A stretch of DNA of 64,000 bases from Apium graveolens (GCF_009905375.1 NC_133649.1:239100201-239164200), one strand, 5' to 3'; positions 11,744-23,445 are shown, numbered from the stretch's first letter. Numbers and translations are program-made. Notes: a model not told the origin generated them from the sequence alone.

Positions 11744-14700
11744 TGTGACGCCCTCCAAACCCGGGTCAGAAGTTTGGGGTCCACAACACATATACAATAT
11801 ATAAACCTGTATATGAAGTATTATTTGCAATGACCCTGCTTTACATAACGACGGATCGCAACAGGTTAAAGTATGAAAACAAGCCACAACCTTAACTTTT
11901 ATTACAACGTACCAAATCCCAACTAATTTAACTTACAACTGATAATGAGATTACTCCTACAATCTTACTATCTCACTACTGTGATAAGCTCCTGCTAGCT
12001 CGATCCAACATAATCTGGAATCCTAGCTCGCACTTTGGACTGATGAACTTCACTATCATCCATATCCTTCTTAACTGTAAAATATATAAAAAGATTCGCA
12101 AGAGTGAGCTAACTAGCTCAGCAAGTCATATTATCAATAACTGAGGTTAAACAATGATCAAACGAGATGATTCAAAGGAATCAAGTTTCTTGTTAAACAA
12201 CTAATAGAATTGGATATTCATTTTAAGTTTTTAAAACCAAGGTTAGGCTGCTGATCAGTCACGCGCTAACCCCGAGCAAAGCACACAGCACTGCTCTAAC
12301 TACGGGATCCAAGGCACACATTGGCCTAACTTGACCATCGATATGGTCTGACCACGAATTTGGTCCACATAAAGAAAATTGTCCAATTCTAAAGTAGTTC
12401 AATATGATAAACAATATAATTCATAAAACCGGATCATAATAAATAACAATAAAACATTTGTATAAGAGCATGGTGAAAGTTCATGTGTACCAAAAGGGTA
12501 TGTCAAAGTATATAAAAGAAGTGGCCTCCAGCCTGTAGGATTATCGGGTATTAGATAAATAATTTTTTTATAAGTTTTTAGTACTTTGATGTCACAAGGT
12601 ATGGTTGAGCATAAAAGTTTCTGTATGTGTAAACAATTCTGTTCCAGTGTTTGGGATATGATGGATATATATTTGTGGAGTGGCATCATGTTTGTGTGGT
12701 TTAGTATCTGGTAAATCAACAAGAAATGGTTCACAGTGAATAAGGCTTACGGCTCAAAGATCAAATGATGTGGCTCAGGTTCAAGGCTAAAGGATTCAAA
12801 GTACTTTCAACATAAAATAAAGCTATTTTGAACACTTAACAATATGTTACGAGAAAGTTTAGAAATATTTGCATTATATCTCGAAAAAGGTTTAGAAGTA
12901 CTTTCCTTATCATAATCGATTTTAACTTCACTTGTACATGTCTAATGACTCCATTCAACAATCACTCGTCTGCTTCTCCTATGCCTCGCTTTTATCCTCT
13001 GACCACTTGCTGTATTTTGTACATGTCAATTCTATTTTCTGATCACCTGCTTCTCTTTCCTATGCCTTGCTTACTCTGCTAGGCATCATAAGTATCTATT
13101 AATATTTAACTCATATGATTCTATTCGCCATACACTTCTATCTACCCTTCGTTTTACCCAAATCCGATTAACGGATTGAAAGTTACGCTATAAACAAGTG
13201 ATCACCGAACATATAGACCGACAGTTAACCAACAAGTCACATATAACACATAGCACGTCACATAATTAATGATATATCATTTATAAAGAAGTCTCGGGTC
13301 ATAAACAGGTTTTCGGGTTTTTAAAATGATTTTTAAAACATTTTTCGGAATTAAAACGGGTCGTTGGATCAGTTTTCGGAGTAATAAACAAGATTCGGCT
13401 GTCCAATTCTGGCTTCAAAACAATTTTATAATAATTATCGAGCCTTGAAAACAATTTAAAATAATATTTTAAAGCTCGAAACTATTTTTCGGAATTTTTA
13501 AATCATTTATAAATAATTAAATCCAATTAAATAATCAATTAAAATAATATAATAAATAATCAAACTAATTAATCAATTAATATCTAAATTAATTGATCAA
13601 TTAATCAATTAAATATTAATTAAAATTAATTAATTAAGTAATTTAGATTTTTTTTAAAATTAAAAATAAATTTTAGAATTAAAATAAATGATTTTCGGAA
13701 TTTTTTTGAAAATAAAAATCAATTATGGAAATGATTTTATAAAAGAAATCCAGTTTTTAAAAGATTTTAAAACAGAAATCCAGTTCCTGAAAGTTTCAGA
13801 AACTTCCAGGTACTAATTTGTAAATCTGCCAAAACATTTCTGATTTAGGAACTTTTTAGATCAAAACCGGGTCAAAAATATAAACAAAACGGGTCAACAA
13901 TCGGGTTGCCAAGAACAACCCAGACCCGCCGGAAATTTTGCAGAATCCGGCGAGGTCGGGAAGCTTTGGCGACCCCGATTAATGCTCAAATCGATACGTT
14001 CTGGTCTGGTTTTTGCTTGGAATTCATTTACAGCCTTCCCAGAAACACAAATCAAGTAACAATCATCACAAACCATGTCTGGAACATAACCTCTGGCCAA
14101 AATCGACATAAACTCCGGCGAAAACTTTAAAAGACAACTCCGTACTTATGGAATCGTTTGTGATATCTAAATACATGGTTCGATTGCAAATTTGATAAGG
14201 AACACAATGAACCCATCAAGATCGACTGAAAACCCCTAACAAAGATTTCCCCAAATCGAATTGAAAACATTCAAAGTAATATAAACCCTAATTTCTAAAT
14301 TCCGAGAATCAAACCCAAAATTAAACATGTAATTGAACTCCAAATCAAGAGTATAATATACCAAAATGATCAGGAAAACAAGCTCTACAACATACAATCA
14401 TCAAATCATACAAACAATCTTTCGAACAAAAATTCATAATTTAAATTCCAATAAATTCGAATATAATTAATTAAATAAGAAATCACCTGATGTTTCTGGG
14501 TTGAAATTGATGAAAGATTTGGATTCTAGATTTCAGTAGCTTCGTTTTGAGTATATGTACATCAAAATCGGATATCGATAACGCCTTCGAATTTGTGTTT
14601 GATTACGAAGAACAAAATATAATTATAGTATTTTCTCTGTAAAAACTCTGTAAATACTGTTTGTAAATGATTTCTGGTACAAAATATAATACGGTAGAGG

Positions 14701-15389
14701 CTATTTATAATTATGGGAAATTAGTATCCCGTTGGATCATTCCGGATATAAAATGGTACGTTTATTTATAAAAACTGATCCAAACGGTACCGGTTTTCGA
14801 GATAATTATCCAAATCAGTACAATTTGTAATGCGGTCTTGGTCTCAGCTCCTGGTTACACGTATTACATGGTGATAATTGTGATAGTTTAATAAAAAGCT
14901 CTCGTTTATCGAAAATACGAGTTTTATTGATTTACCGAAACGAATATTGTATCGAAAATGTTACGCCGGGACCCGCGCAGGACAAACCGTACGCCAGATC
15001 GAAAAAGTTGAAATATGGAAACTGCTCGGAATATTGCAATTAGGTTAGGGAGGAGTTCTCGGAAGAGTTTCGGGTTCTAAAAACGTAAAAACAGATGACG
15101 TTGGTTGGTTCCTTTTTTTATAAAATAGATTTTAAATACCCGGAAAAAGATTTTATAAAATCCAAATGATTCCTATAAATTCATAAATTAACATAAAAAT
15201 AATTAGGAAGATATGACAATTATCTATATTTTATTTGGAACATATAAAAATTGAAATACTCAATTAATAATATTTTTAAACATCCAAACACATTTAACAC
15301 TTAACAAATAATTCAAAGAATAGATACTGAATACATATAATAATTATCTATTAGCAACAATAATTACACGATATATCCCAGATATTACA
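11744..15389 (-). mobile_element. Chromovirus-type solo LTR (3646 bp), same family as element E
   Basis: On the minus strand it begins TGTAATATCTGGGATATA and ends GGAGGGCGTCACA, matching both ends of the LTR of element E (57000-60435). Long stretches in between also match in reverse complement, for example the block around 12240-12360 and that around 59810-59935. There is no primer binding site or coding region. The flanks are AACTT (11739-11743) and ACCTT (15390-15394), four of five bases alike. The left flank is element A in plus orientation and the right flank is element B in minus orientation. Confidence 0.8.
13490..13700. repeat. Low-complexity TTAATT-rich tract in LTR
   Basis: About 200 bases made almost only of AATTAATT-type words. 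The equivalent tract in the element E LTR is at 58640-58800. No gene is seen. Confidence 0.7.
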
Positions 15390-15468
15390 ACCTTGGCCTC
15401 ACACCACCCACAAAAGAAGAATCGGTGGTGCTGCTGCTTACTTGAGTCCTTTGTCTCTTAGGTGCCAT
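15390..15468 (-). pseudogene. Start of the ORF downstream of pol, element B
   Basis: The ATG is at 15468 (minus) and 26 codons remain before the solo LTR. The peptide begins MAPKRQRTQVSSS and ends GGVRPR, lining up with MAPKRSRTVDSSS and AARPR in element A. The rest of the ORF is absent. Confidence 0.75.
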
Positions 15469-15566
15469 TGGGTTTGAATAAGAGAGAATAAGAGCTAAGT
15501 GTTTGAGAGATTTTTGTGTTAGAGAATTTGTGATGTGGTGGAGAAGTTTTTGTATTTAAGTGTGTG

Positions 15567-15574
15567 TATATATA
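15567..15574 (-). promoter_or_regulatory. Candidate internal TATA box, element B
   Basis: TATATATA on the minus strand lies 99 bases before the ATG at 15468 and about 195 bases after the GC-rich cassette, almost the same layout as in element A. Confidence 0.45.
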
Positions 15575-15768
15575 GGTGGTGAGAAAAGAATTAGGTATGG
15601 AATAGAAGTGGGAATTAATTATGGGAATCGTGGGGATAATGGGTCTGATTTGGAGAGGGAAATTTGGGATGTAGAAGAGTAAAATTCGGGTTGAAATTGA
15701 TTTTGCAGCAAAAATCCCGTTTTTCCTCTTCAAAACTGCTTGTTTTTATTTTTATGAGTCACGAACCC

Positions 15769-15923
15769 GGGCGCGCGCTAGACCAGCGCGAGCGCGCGCT
15801 AGACCAGCGCGAGCGCGCTCACCTTCTGCCAAATCGGCGCGGCCGCGCGCTAGATCAGCGTGGGCGCGCTTACCTTCTGGAAAATCAGCTGCGGCCGCGC
15901 ACTAGATCAGCGCGGGCGCGCTT
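15769..15923 (-). repeat. GC-rich palindrome cassette, element B spacer
   Basis: A 155-bp block contains repeated modules. On the minus strand a typical module reads AGCGCGCCCGCGCTGATCT followed by AG(T/C)GCGCGGCCGC. AGCGCGCCCGCGCT is a 6-nt inverted repeat around CC. Two copies sit directly in tandem at the left end and others are spaced by a short ACCTTCTG phrase. Matching modules are found in the LTRs of the same family. Confidence 0.85.
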
Positions 15924-16082
15924 GGCTACTGAAGTTGGCCCTGAATTTTTTTCTTTTTATGATTTTTTTTGTATTTTTCTTCTTTCTTCTTGCTTCCTCT
16001 ACCTACTAATGTACAACAAACTTGGGCTGCCTTCCAAGAAGCGCTTTGTTTTACGTCGTTAGCTCGACGTAGAAACTTGAGA

Positions 16083-16570
16083 TCAAATGGACAACAAAAC
16101 GGCACTAACCGCCTCATTGTTTGCCATGTCATCATAGTAATGCTTCAACCTCTGACCATTTACCTTGAATGCTTGGCCCGAATCATTCTTAAAAATTTCC
16201 ACCACTCCATGTGGGAATACAGTTTTGATTATGAAGGGCCCTGACCACCTTGACTTTAACTTTCCAGGAAAAAGACGGAGACGAGAGTTAAACAAAAGAA
16301 CTTATTTTCCCGGCACAAATGATTTGAGCACTACACCCCTATCGTGCCACCTCTTGACTTTCTCCTTATACATTTTGTTGTTCTCATAAGCTTGAAGTTG
16401 AAACTCGTCGAGTTCATTCAATTGAAGCATCCTCTTCTTTTCAGCTGCATCCAAATCCAGATTCAATTTCTTCAGTAGCCCAATACGCCTTATGCTTGAG
16501 CTCCACCGAAAAATGACACCCCTTACCATAAACTAACTGAAACGGACGACATTCCCAATGGAGTCTTATA
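16083..16570 (-). pseudogene. Integrase C-terminal part, element B
   Basis: Reading leftward, the segments KKLNLDLDAAEKKRMLQLNE (16302-16529) and KLKSRWSGPFIIKTVFPHG to NEAVSAVLLS (stop at 16083) match the integrase end of element A closely. A small indel near 16298 separates them. The CACTA transposon cuts the domain at 16570; the upstream half resumes at 21004. Confidence 0.85.
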
Positions 16571-16598
16571 CACTATGCCATAGATGAGATATCGCAAC
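16571..16598 (+). repeat. Left terminal inverted repeat of CACTA element
   Basis: It begins with the diagnostic CACTA and continues TGCCATAGATGAGATATCGCAAC. It pairs with 20976-21003 with about six mismatches. Confidence 0.85.
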
Positions 16599-16611
16599 CG
16601 CCCCCTCAAGA

Positions 16612-16760
16612 AATGTTACTTAAAATGTTACCCTAGATATGATACTTAGGAGCTAATTTAACATTGTGTTTTTTGTGTTACCTTAGCCAGAAACGTGGCG
16701 TTGCATTAGGTAGACAGTGTTGTAGCTTGTAACTTTTTGTCAAAGTGTTACCTTAGAGTA
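16612..16760 (+). repeat. Left subterminal repeats of CACTA element
   Basis: ATGTTAC or GTGTTACCTTAG motifs occur near 16613, 16625, 16675 and 16745. Such arrays bind the transposition protein in the En/Spm family; binding here is inferred. Confidence 0.6.
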
Positions 16761-17139
16761 TTAAAATATATATTCTATTTTTTAAAAATTAAATATTAAT
16801 TTAAATTTATTTTTCAAAGATATAAGCTGATATACCAATTTAATAAATGAGATACATGATACACGAACCTTTTATATAACAATTTTTTTAAAATAATAAA
16901 TTTCAAAAAATTTAAGTTAAAAATTTTAAAAGTAATAAAAATTAAATAGTATAAATTCCCCTTCTTTTGATATGAGCACTAATATACAACTATATAAGTT
17001 TTAAAAATCAAAAATATAAAAATAAGAATTATAAATTTTATAAATATAAATAACTAACTTTTTTAAAAATATTAAGTTAAATTTTATTAATTTATTAAAA
17101 TAATAATGATAATTATATGAATATTACTGGTCAATCCGA

Positions 17140-20100
17140 AAGGGAAATATTTGGGCTCAAGCGGCTAAAAGTTTAGCAAATGGCCGCCCAATTTTCTCAG
17201 AAATTTTGAAAACTTCAAACACTCTCATTTCCTGTCCCTCTCGTGCAATTCCTCTCTCCCTCTCAACATTTTAGATTTCTCTCTCCATATCTTCTCTGGT
17301 TAATCTCTATTCTTTTTTCGTATCTCTTTCTGATGTCTTAGCCTCTACCAGTAATCTCTCTTGTATAATTAAGGATTTACTTTCCTAATTAGGGTTCAAT
17401 TGAATTGGGGTTTCGTCAACTAGGGCTTTGGTTTTTCAATTAGGGCTTAAACTTTACGGGATTATTATTAATTACTGTTCTTTTTGTTTTATAATTGTAG
17501 ATGCCGCCCTTATGTTTTTGTCGAGTGAAACTTTGCGTTCGCTCTGGTTCGTTACGCTCGTTGGATCCCTAGTAAAGGTCCGAGTGCTGTTGTAAATCTA
17601 ATTCAAATCTTTCTCACTGCTTTGGTACCTTCTCTTGTGGTATGTATGGGGCGGCAAGGGTAATAAGATCTGAAGGTACTCTTTCTATTTTCCCCCAATT
17701 TTTTATTATTTTTATTTGTTTGTAATTTGTAGATTTTTCTGTCTTTTTGTTGTCAATCTTAGGTTATTTTGTGTTTTCGAGCTCGTATATGGTATAACCT
17801 TTGTTAACTGAAAGTATTGGGACCCTTTGATATTTATTTTCACTGATCAAGTAGATGGGAGGCATGAGTCCTTCAAGCATGCGATTCTGGCTTAGGATTG
17901 GTAAGCAACATCCTTTTTTCCTCGCTTCCTCACTTGTCAATTTAATTTAATTTTGGTTTCTTGTTATCTATAATCTTCAAATTTAGTGTACAAGTTGTGT
18001 TTAAGTGCAATTTAGTGTATAAGTTCTAAATTACTCATTTCTTCTTGTTTGTAATATAATTATATGTTTTCTCATAATTCGTGATGTCTTAAAGAAAAAG
18101 GATCATTTATATATTTAGTGTACAATTTGTGTTTAAGTTGGTCAGGGTGATGTACAGGGGAATAAAGTTGGGGCGCACCAAGCGGGTGTGGTCCAGGGGT
18201 CGGGTATGGTGCACGGTTTGGGTGCGGTGGGGCAGTATATGGCGTAGGTGGAGTGACTAGTTATGGTTGTGCTATATTACTGTAAACACCTTCAATAGCT
18301 CGTAATTATACAAACCAAGTCAACTCAGTGTAACTGTAATTTGATGATAATGTGATATCTTTCAGTTGATTGCAGATACACTACCTTTCTAGTTCCAATA
18401 TTGATAGAATAGATGAATATTGCGAAAGACTTGATGGAAAAGACTCGAAGATTATAATCCTGCTCAGAGAAGGTGGAAACATCTAAACTATTTAGCCTAT
18501 AGAAAGATGGTGTAGGAAGACACTTTGTTGTTTGAAGATGATTTGCAAGATGAAGATTACTTTCCAAGTTTGCCTTTTGCTGCAATGTTTTCTTGTTTTA
18601 AGGTAATAACCTATTTACACAAAGCATTCGAAAGAGTAAAATGTCCTTGTGATTAAGTATTTCTAATTTCCCGTGTTTAATATGCCACTGTAATTATTAT
18701 CTGTTTGTTTTTTATTTTTTTTAATAACACACTCACAATTTCTTCTTCACTTTGACAAGGTTTGAACCTTAAACCTCCCGTAAAAGGGATAAATTGATAC
18801 TTCAGGCTTTGAGCTTAGAGCCCTTTGGTTGTTATATGTTCATTTTGATCACATTGTTTCGAAAACTTCCATATTATAGTTTGGTAGCATTTAATATAAC
18901 ATGAGATCCTGCATTTTGGTAATTATTAGAATATGAACTGTAGCTTGGAACTTTATGTCACCATCATACTCTGTATACCATAGAATCCTTTGTCTTAATT
19001 ATACTCTGGAACTATTTATCAGGAACAAATATGATACACCACGTGCTACTTGCCCTTTCCCTTCATGCACCTCTTCCTTTTGTATATTGAACTACAACTA
19101 TTGATATAATTATAAATGGAGAGTTCTATGTATTTGCTATTTCGATGAACTATGTGTGATGGTGATATAAATTGTGCGCAGAAGAATATGATGTTATGAA
19201 TCAGCACTTGTCGCTATGCTTTTAATGAAAAACTGAAACTTGATTCGCTAAATTTGTAACTAAAGTTTGCAGCTTCTGGATAATAGAAAATAGGGAAGAG
19301 CTAGAGTTTATAATTGGTGAAAGTAAAACAACGGCCACCAAAACCAACTTGGCTACTTAAATTCAGTACTAATATGGAAACAACAATGATAACTGTACAT
19401 TTCGGTATATATGTATATATTAAGTTATATAGGTTTTTATGACTTAAATATTATTGTAATATATCCAAAAGTCTTTAAGCTGTCTTACCTAGTAAGAACA
19501 ATATTCTATAGTTGTGTATCTAACTATTTTCTGTGTGCCTAATCAGGCCATATGTTTGAAGGTCACTTGCTTATTATGCTATTGTTCGGAAGGGGACAAC
19601 ATGCCTGATTCTTTCCAGTTGGCTGAAGCAGCAAACAAAGATATTCAAGGTGAGTTGTTTTTTAAACACTTTAATATTTAAGTTAATCCCTTTTTCTATT
19701 TGGATGTGTATTTGTTACATTTTCATAATCCATCGAGGCTCCTTCATGTATAAGATATCCAAATGCATAAGATATCCAAAATTTGACTATATTGAAATAT
19801 TTTCATACTTTCTATGCATATATGCTCTGAAAAGTTAAGTCAGAATTGTTGTAAAGAAAGAAAGGGCAATAGTAAACTAGTGTAACATGTAATACATGTT
19901 TTTGCAGCTACTCTCAGATTCAAGCATTTTTTTATGAATCAAGTGGAGTGGAAGATGAGATAGAGGCTTACTTAGATAATTTAGTTTACATTTACGTTGT
20001 GATAAGGTTTTATTTTCTTGTTTTATGAAAATTTGATATGTGAATGACTTGGTAAATTTATTTACGTTTGATGTCAATGAGATGGTATCCTCTTCCTTTT

Positions 20101-20560
20101 GCTGGATATGCTCCCTATGTGGACTCTGTTTTAAACTTGAACTTCTAAATTCTATCACATTTCATATTACTTCAATCCCAGGAGCATTAATGTTGTATGT
20201 ATATATGCATCAGGTGTGTAAAATAGTAGTTGTTATAGAATATATAAGTACAATACATTTGCATGGGGTATATATATAGGGTATTGTATGGCCTAACCTT
20301 TATTTTTATTCTCATTTCAGCTTTAACGACTATATATTTGTTGATAAATGCATACGTGTCAAGTTCTCGGCAGCTACTAGCAGGAAGTGGAACATGTTTT
20401 GGGATGTAGATTAGTTGGTTGTATTGGTTAAATTTATTGTGATTTCTGTAGATTGTAGACTGGTTATGAATGTAGTTGAGATTATAAAATTTGGAATGTA
20501 TTAGATTAATGTAATATATTTTCAAATTTTGCAGTCGATTTCAAACTTTTTGATATTAGT
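17140..20560 (+). other. Gene-like cargo inside the CACTA element, unidentified
   Basis: The left part has a CT-rich stretch like a plant 5' leader (17215-17345) and 'attagggtt'-type leader sequence (17385-17450). Exon-like pieces with splice-like borders follow: an ATG after TTGTAG at 17501; GGAGGCATGAGTCC to GGATTG before GTAAGC near 17900; a piece ending AAGATATTCAAG before GTGAG at about 19650. No long ORF exists and no family was recognised. It may be a captured host gene fragment or a noncoding transcript. I cannot tell which strand, if any, is transcribed, though the splice-like borders favour plus. Confidence 0.4.
18376..18486 (+). other. Candidate terminal exon inside CACTA cargo
   Basis: After a TTGATTGCAG acceptor-like site ending at 18375, one frame reads HYLSSSNIDRIDEYCERLDG and then KDSKIIILLREGGNI before TAA at 18484-18486. 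The amino-acid composition looks protein-like, but the piece is short and I do not recognise the family. Confidence 0.25.
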
Positions 20561-20604
20561 TTTTCATTTTTCTTCCTGGTAAATTATTACAGTAGCTTCA
20601 TAAA

Positions 20605-20985
20605 GTGTTAGAGTAGGTTGTTCAAAATGTTACCCCTGGTACAAATTTGATGCTACCACTGTGGGACTCACATGCCACATCACCACTGTGAACCTACATG
20701 CCACGTCATCACTATGGGCCCCACTGGTGGGCCCCATTTTTTTTTGGAAAATCTTAGTGCAAAGGTAACGTACATAATGTGATACTATAGACACAGATTG
20801 ATGTTACCTTTGACTGCTATTATAACACAAATGTCAATGTTACACCACGGTAAACGTAATGTTACCTTAGGGGCCAAGGGTAACTCGAAAAAAAGCAACT
20901 TAATTTTTATGTTACCTTAGGTCTTTTGGATGGCTATGGTAACATTATTTTGGCCAGTTGTAACATTTTTTTGATGTTGCTATAG
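20605..20985 (-). repeat. Right subterminal repeats of CACTA element
   Basis: ATGTTACC or its inverse GGTAACAT occurs at least eight times, including near 20812, 20859, 20910, 20938 and 20960. Before it, 20650-20735 holds repeats of CACTGTG and CCAC(A/G)TCA(T/C)CAC. Confidence 0.6.
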
Positions 20986-21003
20986 GCCATCTATGGTGTA
21001 GTG
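20976..21003 (-). repeat. Right terminal inverted repeat of CACTA element
   Basis: It ends in TAGTG at 20999-21003 and is the inverse of the left end at 16571-16598. Confidence 0.85.
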
Positions 21004-21780
21004 TATATGTTATTCTATAAGCCCACACAACTTCATCAAGCTTCAAAGACCAGTCTTTTCTCGACGGACACACAACTTTTTCCAAGATGCGCTTAATCTC
21101 TCTGTTAGACACCTCAGCTTGACCATTTTTCTGAGGATGATAATCCGTAACAATGCGATGATTCACATTATACCTTTGCATCATAGCAGTGAACTTGCGG
21201 TTGCAAAAATGTGATCCCTCATCACTGATTATGACTCTTGGAGTTCCAAACCTTGTGAATATCTGCTTGTGAAGAAAATTAAGCATCACCTTCGTATCGT
21301 TCATTGGCAATGCCTTAACTTCAACCTATTTCGACACATAATCGACCGCCAACAAGATATACTGATTGTTACAAGATGAGACAAACGGCCCCATGAAGTC
21401 AATTCCCCAAACATCGAAGACTTCAACCTCGAGAAGCACATGGACATATTACCCACATGTTAACATTGATCACATTTCAAAATGAATTGATGAGCATCTT
21501 TAAATAAGCTCGGCCAAAAGAAACCTGCTTGAAGAATACGAGATGCTGTCTTTTCTCCACCATATTGTCCTCCATAAGCCGTTGAGTGGCAATCTCGCAA
21601 GATCCTCTCTGTTTCGCTGTAAAGAATACATCTCCTGATGATTTGGTCAGCTCCTTATCGAAAAAGAAATGGTTCATCCCACACATACCACTTCACTTCA
21701 TGCAGAAACTTCTTCCTTTGAGCGTATGATAAGTCGGGAGGCATGATGTTACTGACAAGGTAGTTCACAATGTCTGCAAA
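21004..21780 (-). pseudogene. Integrase N-terminal and core part, element B
   Basis: The core reads [16 protein letters not shown] and HPQKNGQAEVSNREIKRIL between 21310 and 21030, carrying the second Asp and the Glu of the DDE triad. The zinc-binding N-terminal region (21450-21700) is split over frames; the CDQC-type and HST-type residues can be traced. The domain runs into the CACTA insertion at 21003 and continues at 16570. Confidence 0.8.
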
Positions 21781-22036
21781 TCACGGTTCTTCCTCTTGCA
21801 CTCCAAACAGCTGCTCATCGGGAAAAGACTCATTTATCAGTGACTTGTCCAGTGAAGTAGCATTAGGCTTTTCTAATCGAGATAGGTGATCAGCAACTTG
21901 ATTTTCAGTCCTCTTTCTGTCCTTGATCTCTAATTCAAATTCTTGAAGCCAAAGAACCCATCTAATTAATCTAGGTTTCGAGTCCTTTTTTGACACAAGA
22001 TAACGAATTGCAGCGTGATCAGTAAAAACTGTCACT
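21781..22036 (-). pseudogene. RNase H C-terminal part, element B
   Basis: The segment reads [20 protein letters not shown], then [14 protein letters not shown]. It is cut at 22036 by the Athila solo LTR. The N-terminal half ([20 protein letters not shown]) lies on the other side, at 23450-23560. Confidence 0.85.
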
Positions 22037-22238
22037 TGTTGAGTGGAATTTAAGACACTTTATTACGCTCCGTAAAGCTTTGAATTGGTGTAAATGTACA
22101 CCAGTTAGTTGGTATTTTAATATATTTTTATAGTGTTTTTGCATTTCAGGCATTATTCTAAGAATCTGGTGAATTAGCATTATTTTGGTGCTAATATGGT
22201 GTTAGGATGATGTCCAAAGAATAAAGCTCCGGAAGCAC

Positions 22239-22325
22239 GACGCGCCCGCGCTGGTCTAGCGCGCGGCCGCGCCCATTTGTCAGAAAACTAGCGCGCCCGC
22301 GCTTCATCAGCGCGCGCCCGCGCCG
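22239..22325 (+). repeat. GC-rich palindrome cassette in Athila solo LTR
   Basis: Two modules lie in tandem. GCGCCCGCGCTGGTCTAGCG is followed by CGGCCGCGCC; after a 15-base AT-richer gap comes AGCGCGCCCGCGCTTCATC followed by AGCGCGCGCCCGCGC. It ends 69 bases before the TATA box of the LTR. Confidence 0.85.
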
Positions 22326-22393
22326 GGTTGGGATCCCAGAATCCTGATTCTAGTTCATTTATAATTGGAGGACTTCTATCTTGCATGGGCTGC

Positions 22394-22401
22394 TATATAT
22401 A
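22394..22401 (+). promoter_or_regulatory. Probable LTR TATA box (Athila solo LTR)
   Basis: TATATATA, preceded by GGGCTGC, lies about 360 bases into the LTR and 69 bases after the GC-rich cassette. The element B LTR has the same arrangement. Confidence 0.6.
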
Positions 22402-23445
22402 CTTAATTAAATGACGTTTTTTACAGAGACGGATATACCAGAGCACAAGGAGAGCCGTAAGAAGACCGTGTTAGCATGATTCAATGAAAATGAAAAAGAT
22501 CTTGTTTTTACTTGTGAATTTTTGTTCTAAGTTGTAACTTGGATGCTAGTTTTCTTATTCACGAATCTTACTCTTGTTTCGTACTTGGTTTTATTATTTA
22601 TTCAGTATAAAGACTATGTTTATTATACCATGTTTTCATCGGAACCCACCTTGATGATGAGTCCGATTATGGGCTAATCGTTATCTTGGGGTTCTAGCGG
22701 ATTTATTTATGGATTTCTTTAGTTAATTTGTTTTGATACCTTAGTGTGTGGTGATTGTATGATAACCTAGTATTGGTTGTGCTTATTTGTCTTATGAGCG
22801 TCGTGAACTTATAAGTTAGCGTGTTAATCTTTAATGAAGCGATAATGAATTTAAGGATTTAGAACTTGCCATGCTAGCATAGGTTCATGTGTTATTGTTA
22901 TGCATGATTCGTAGGTAATTTTAACCATCTTACTTGCCCTATGTAACCACGATAGATAACTTGTGCTTTAAACCTTTATGTTGTCAAATTCTATAGACAT
23001 ATAGGGTCTCAATAAAATTGGTGTCTATTCAGCTTCTATCTATTTTGTGGATATCTGGTAGTATGGTATTCGTGCAATGAAAGTTGGCGTTTATCATTTT
23101 TGTGTTATCTGATTAGTGTCATCACCATTACATGCTAAGGTTAAGAACAATAAAGCTATTGAATGAAGTATTTAATGAAGTTAGAATCCCATGTTTATCA
23201 TATATATTAATTCAACCATTCTTATTCTCTTAGTTATAATTGTTAGTTTAATTCTTAGTTATAATCAAAACCCCAATTTGTTATTCGTCTTAGCATTGAA
23301 TAATAGCCATATCATTGGTGAATAAGTGCATAAATTAATTAGTTAACTAAAGTCAGTCTATGTGGGGATGCACTAGAAATAATTATATATTACTTGCGAA
23401 CGTGTATACTTGTGTGTATTATTAGCGCCTGTTTAGAGACTAACA

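Larger units (their letters stand above)
16571..21003. mobile_element. CACTA-type DNA transposon, non-autonomous (about 4.4 kb)
   Basis: The ends are CACTATGCCATAGATG at 16571 and its imperfect inverse CATCTATGGTGTAGTG at 20988-21003. About 22 of the terminal 28 bases match as inverted repeats. The flanks (TTATA before, TATATG after) fit a 3-bp duplication TAT or ATA, allowing a one-base ambiguity at the ends. Removing it rejoins the element B integrase. ATGTTACC(TTAG) motifs in both orientations crowd both subterminal regions, a CACTA feature. No transposase is visible, so it would need one supplied in trans. Confidence 0.85.
22037..23445 (+). mobile_element. Athila solo LTR (1409 bp) in element B RNase H
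   Basis: It begins TGTTGAGTGGAATTTAAG and ends GAGACTAACA. The flanks TCACT (22032-22036) and TTACT (23446-23450) are a five-base target duplication with one difference. It is in plus orientation inside the minus-strand element B and is homologous to the LTRs of A and B. There is no internal region, so two LTRs have recombined. The region holds no gene. Confidence 0.9.

Noticed and set aside
12399..12734. 111-aa minus-strand ORF
   Set aside because: It lies in the solo LTR, has low-complexity composition, and there is no matching ORF in the homologous element E LTR.
15769..15923. CRISPR-like spaced repeats
   Set aside because: Repeats are imperfect, spacers are not unique, and the context is a plant retroelement.
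15664..16062. Plus-strand ORF with repeated Arg-rich peptide ALDQRERALDQRERA
   Set aside because: It runs antisense through the GC-rich cassette of element B; the peptide repeats follow from the DNA repeats, and no start context or homology supports a protein.
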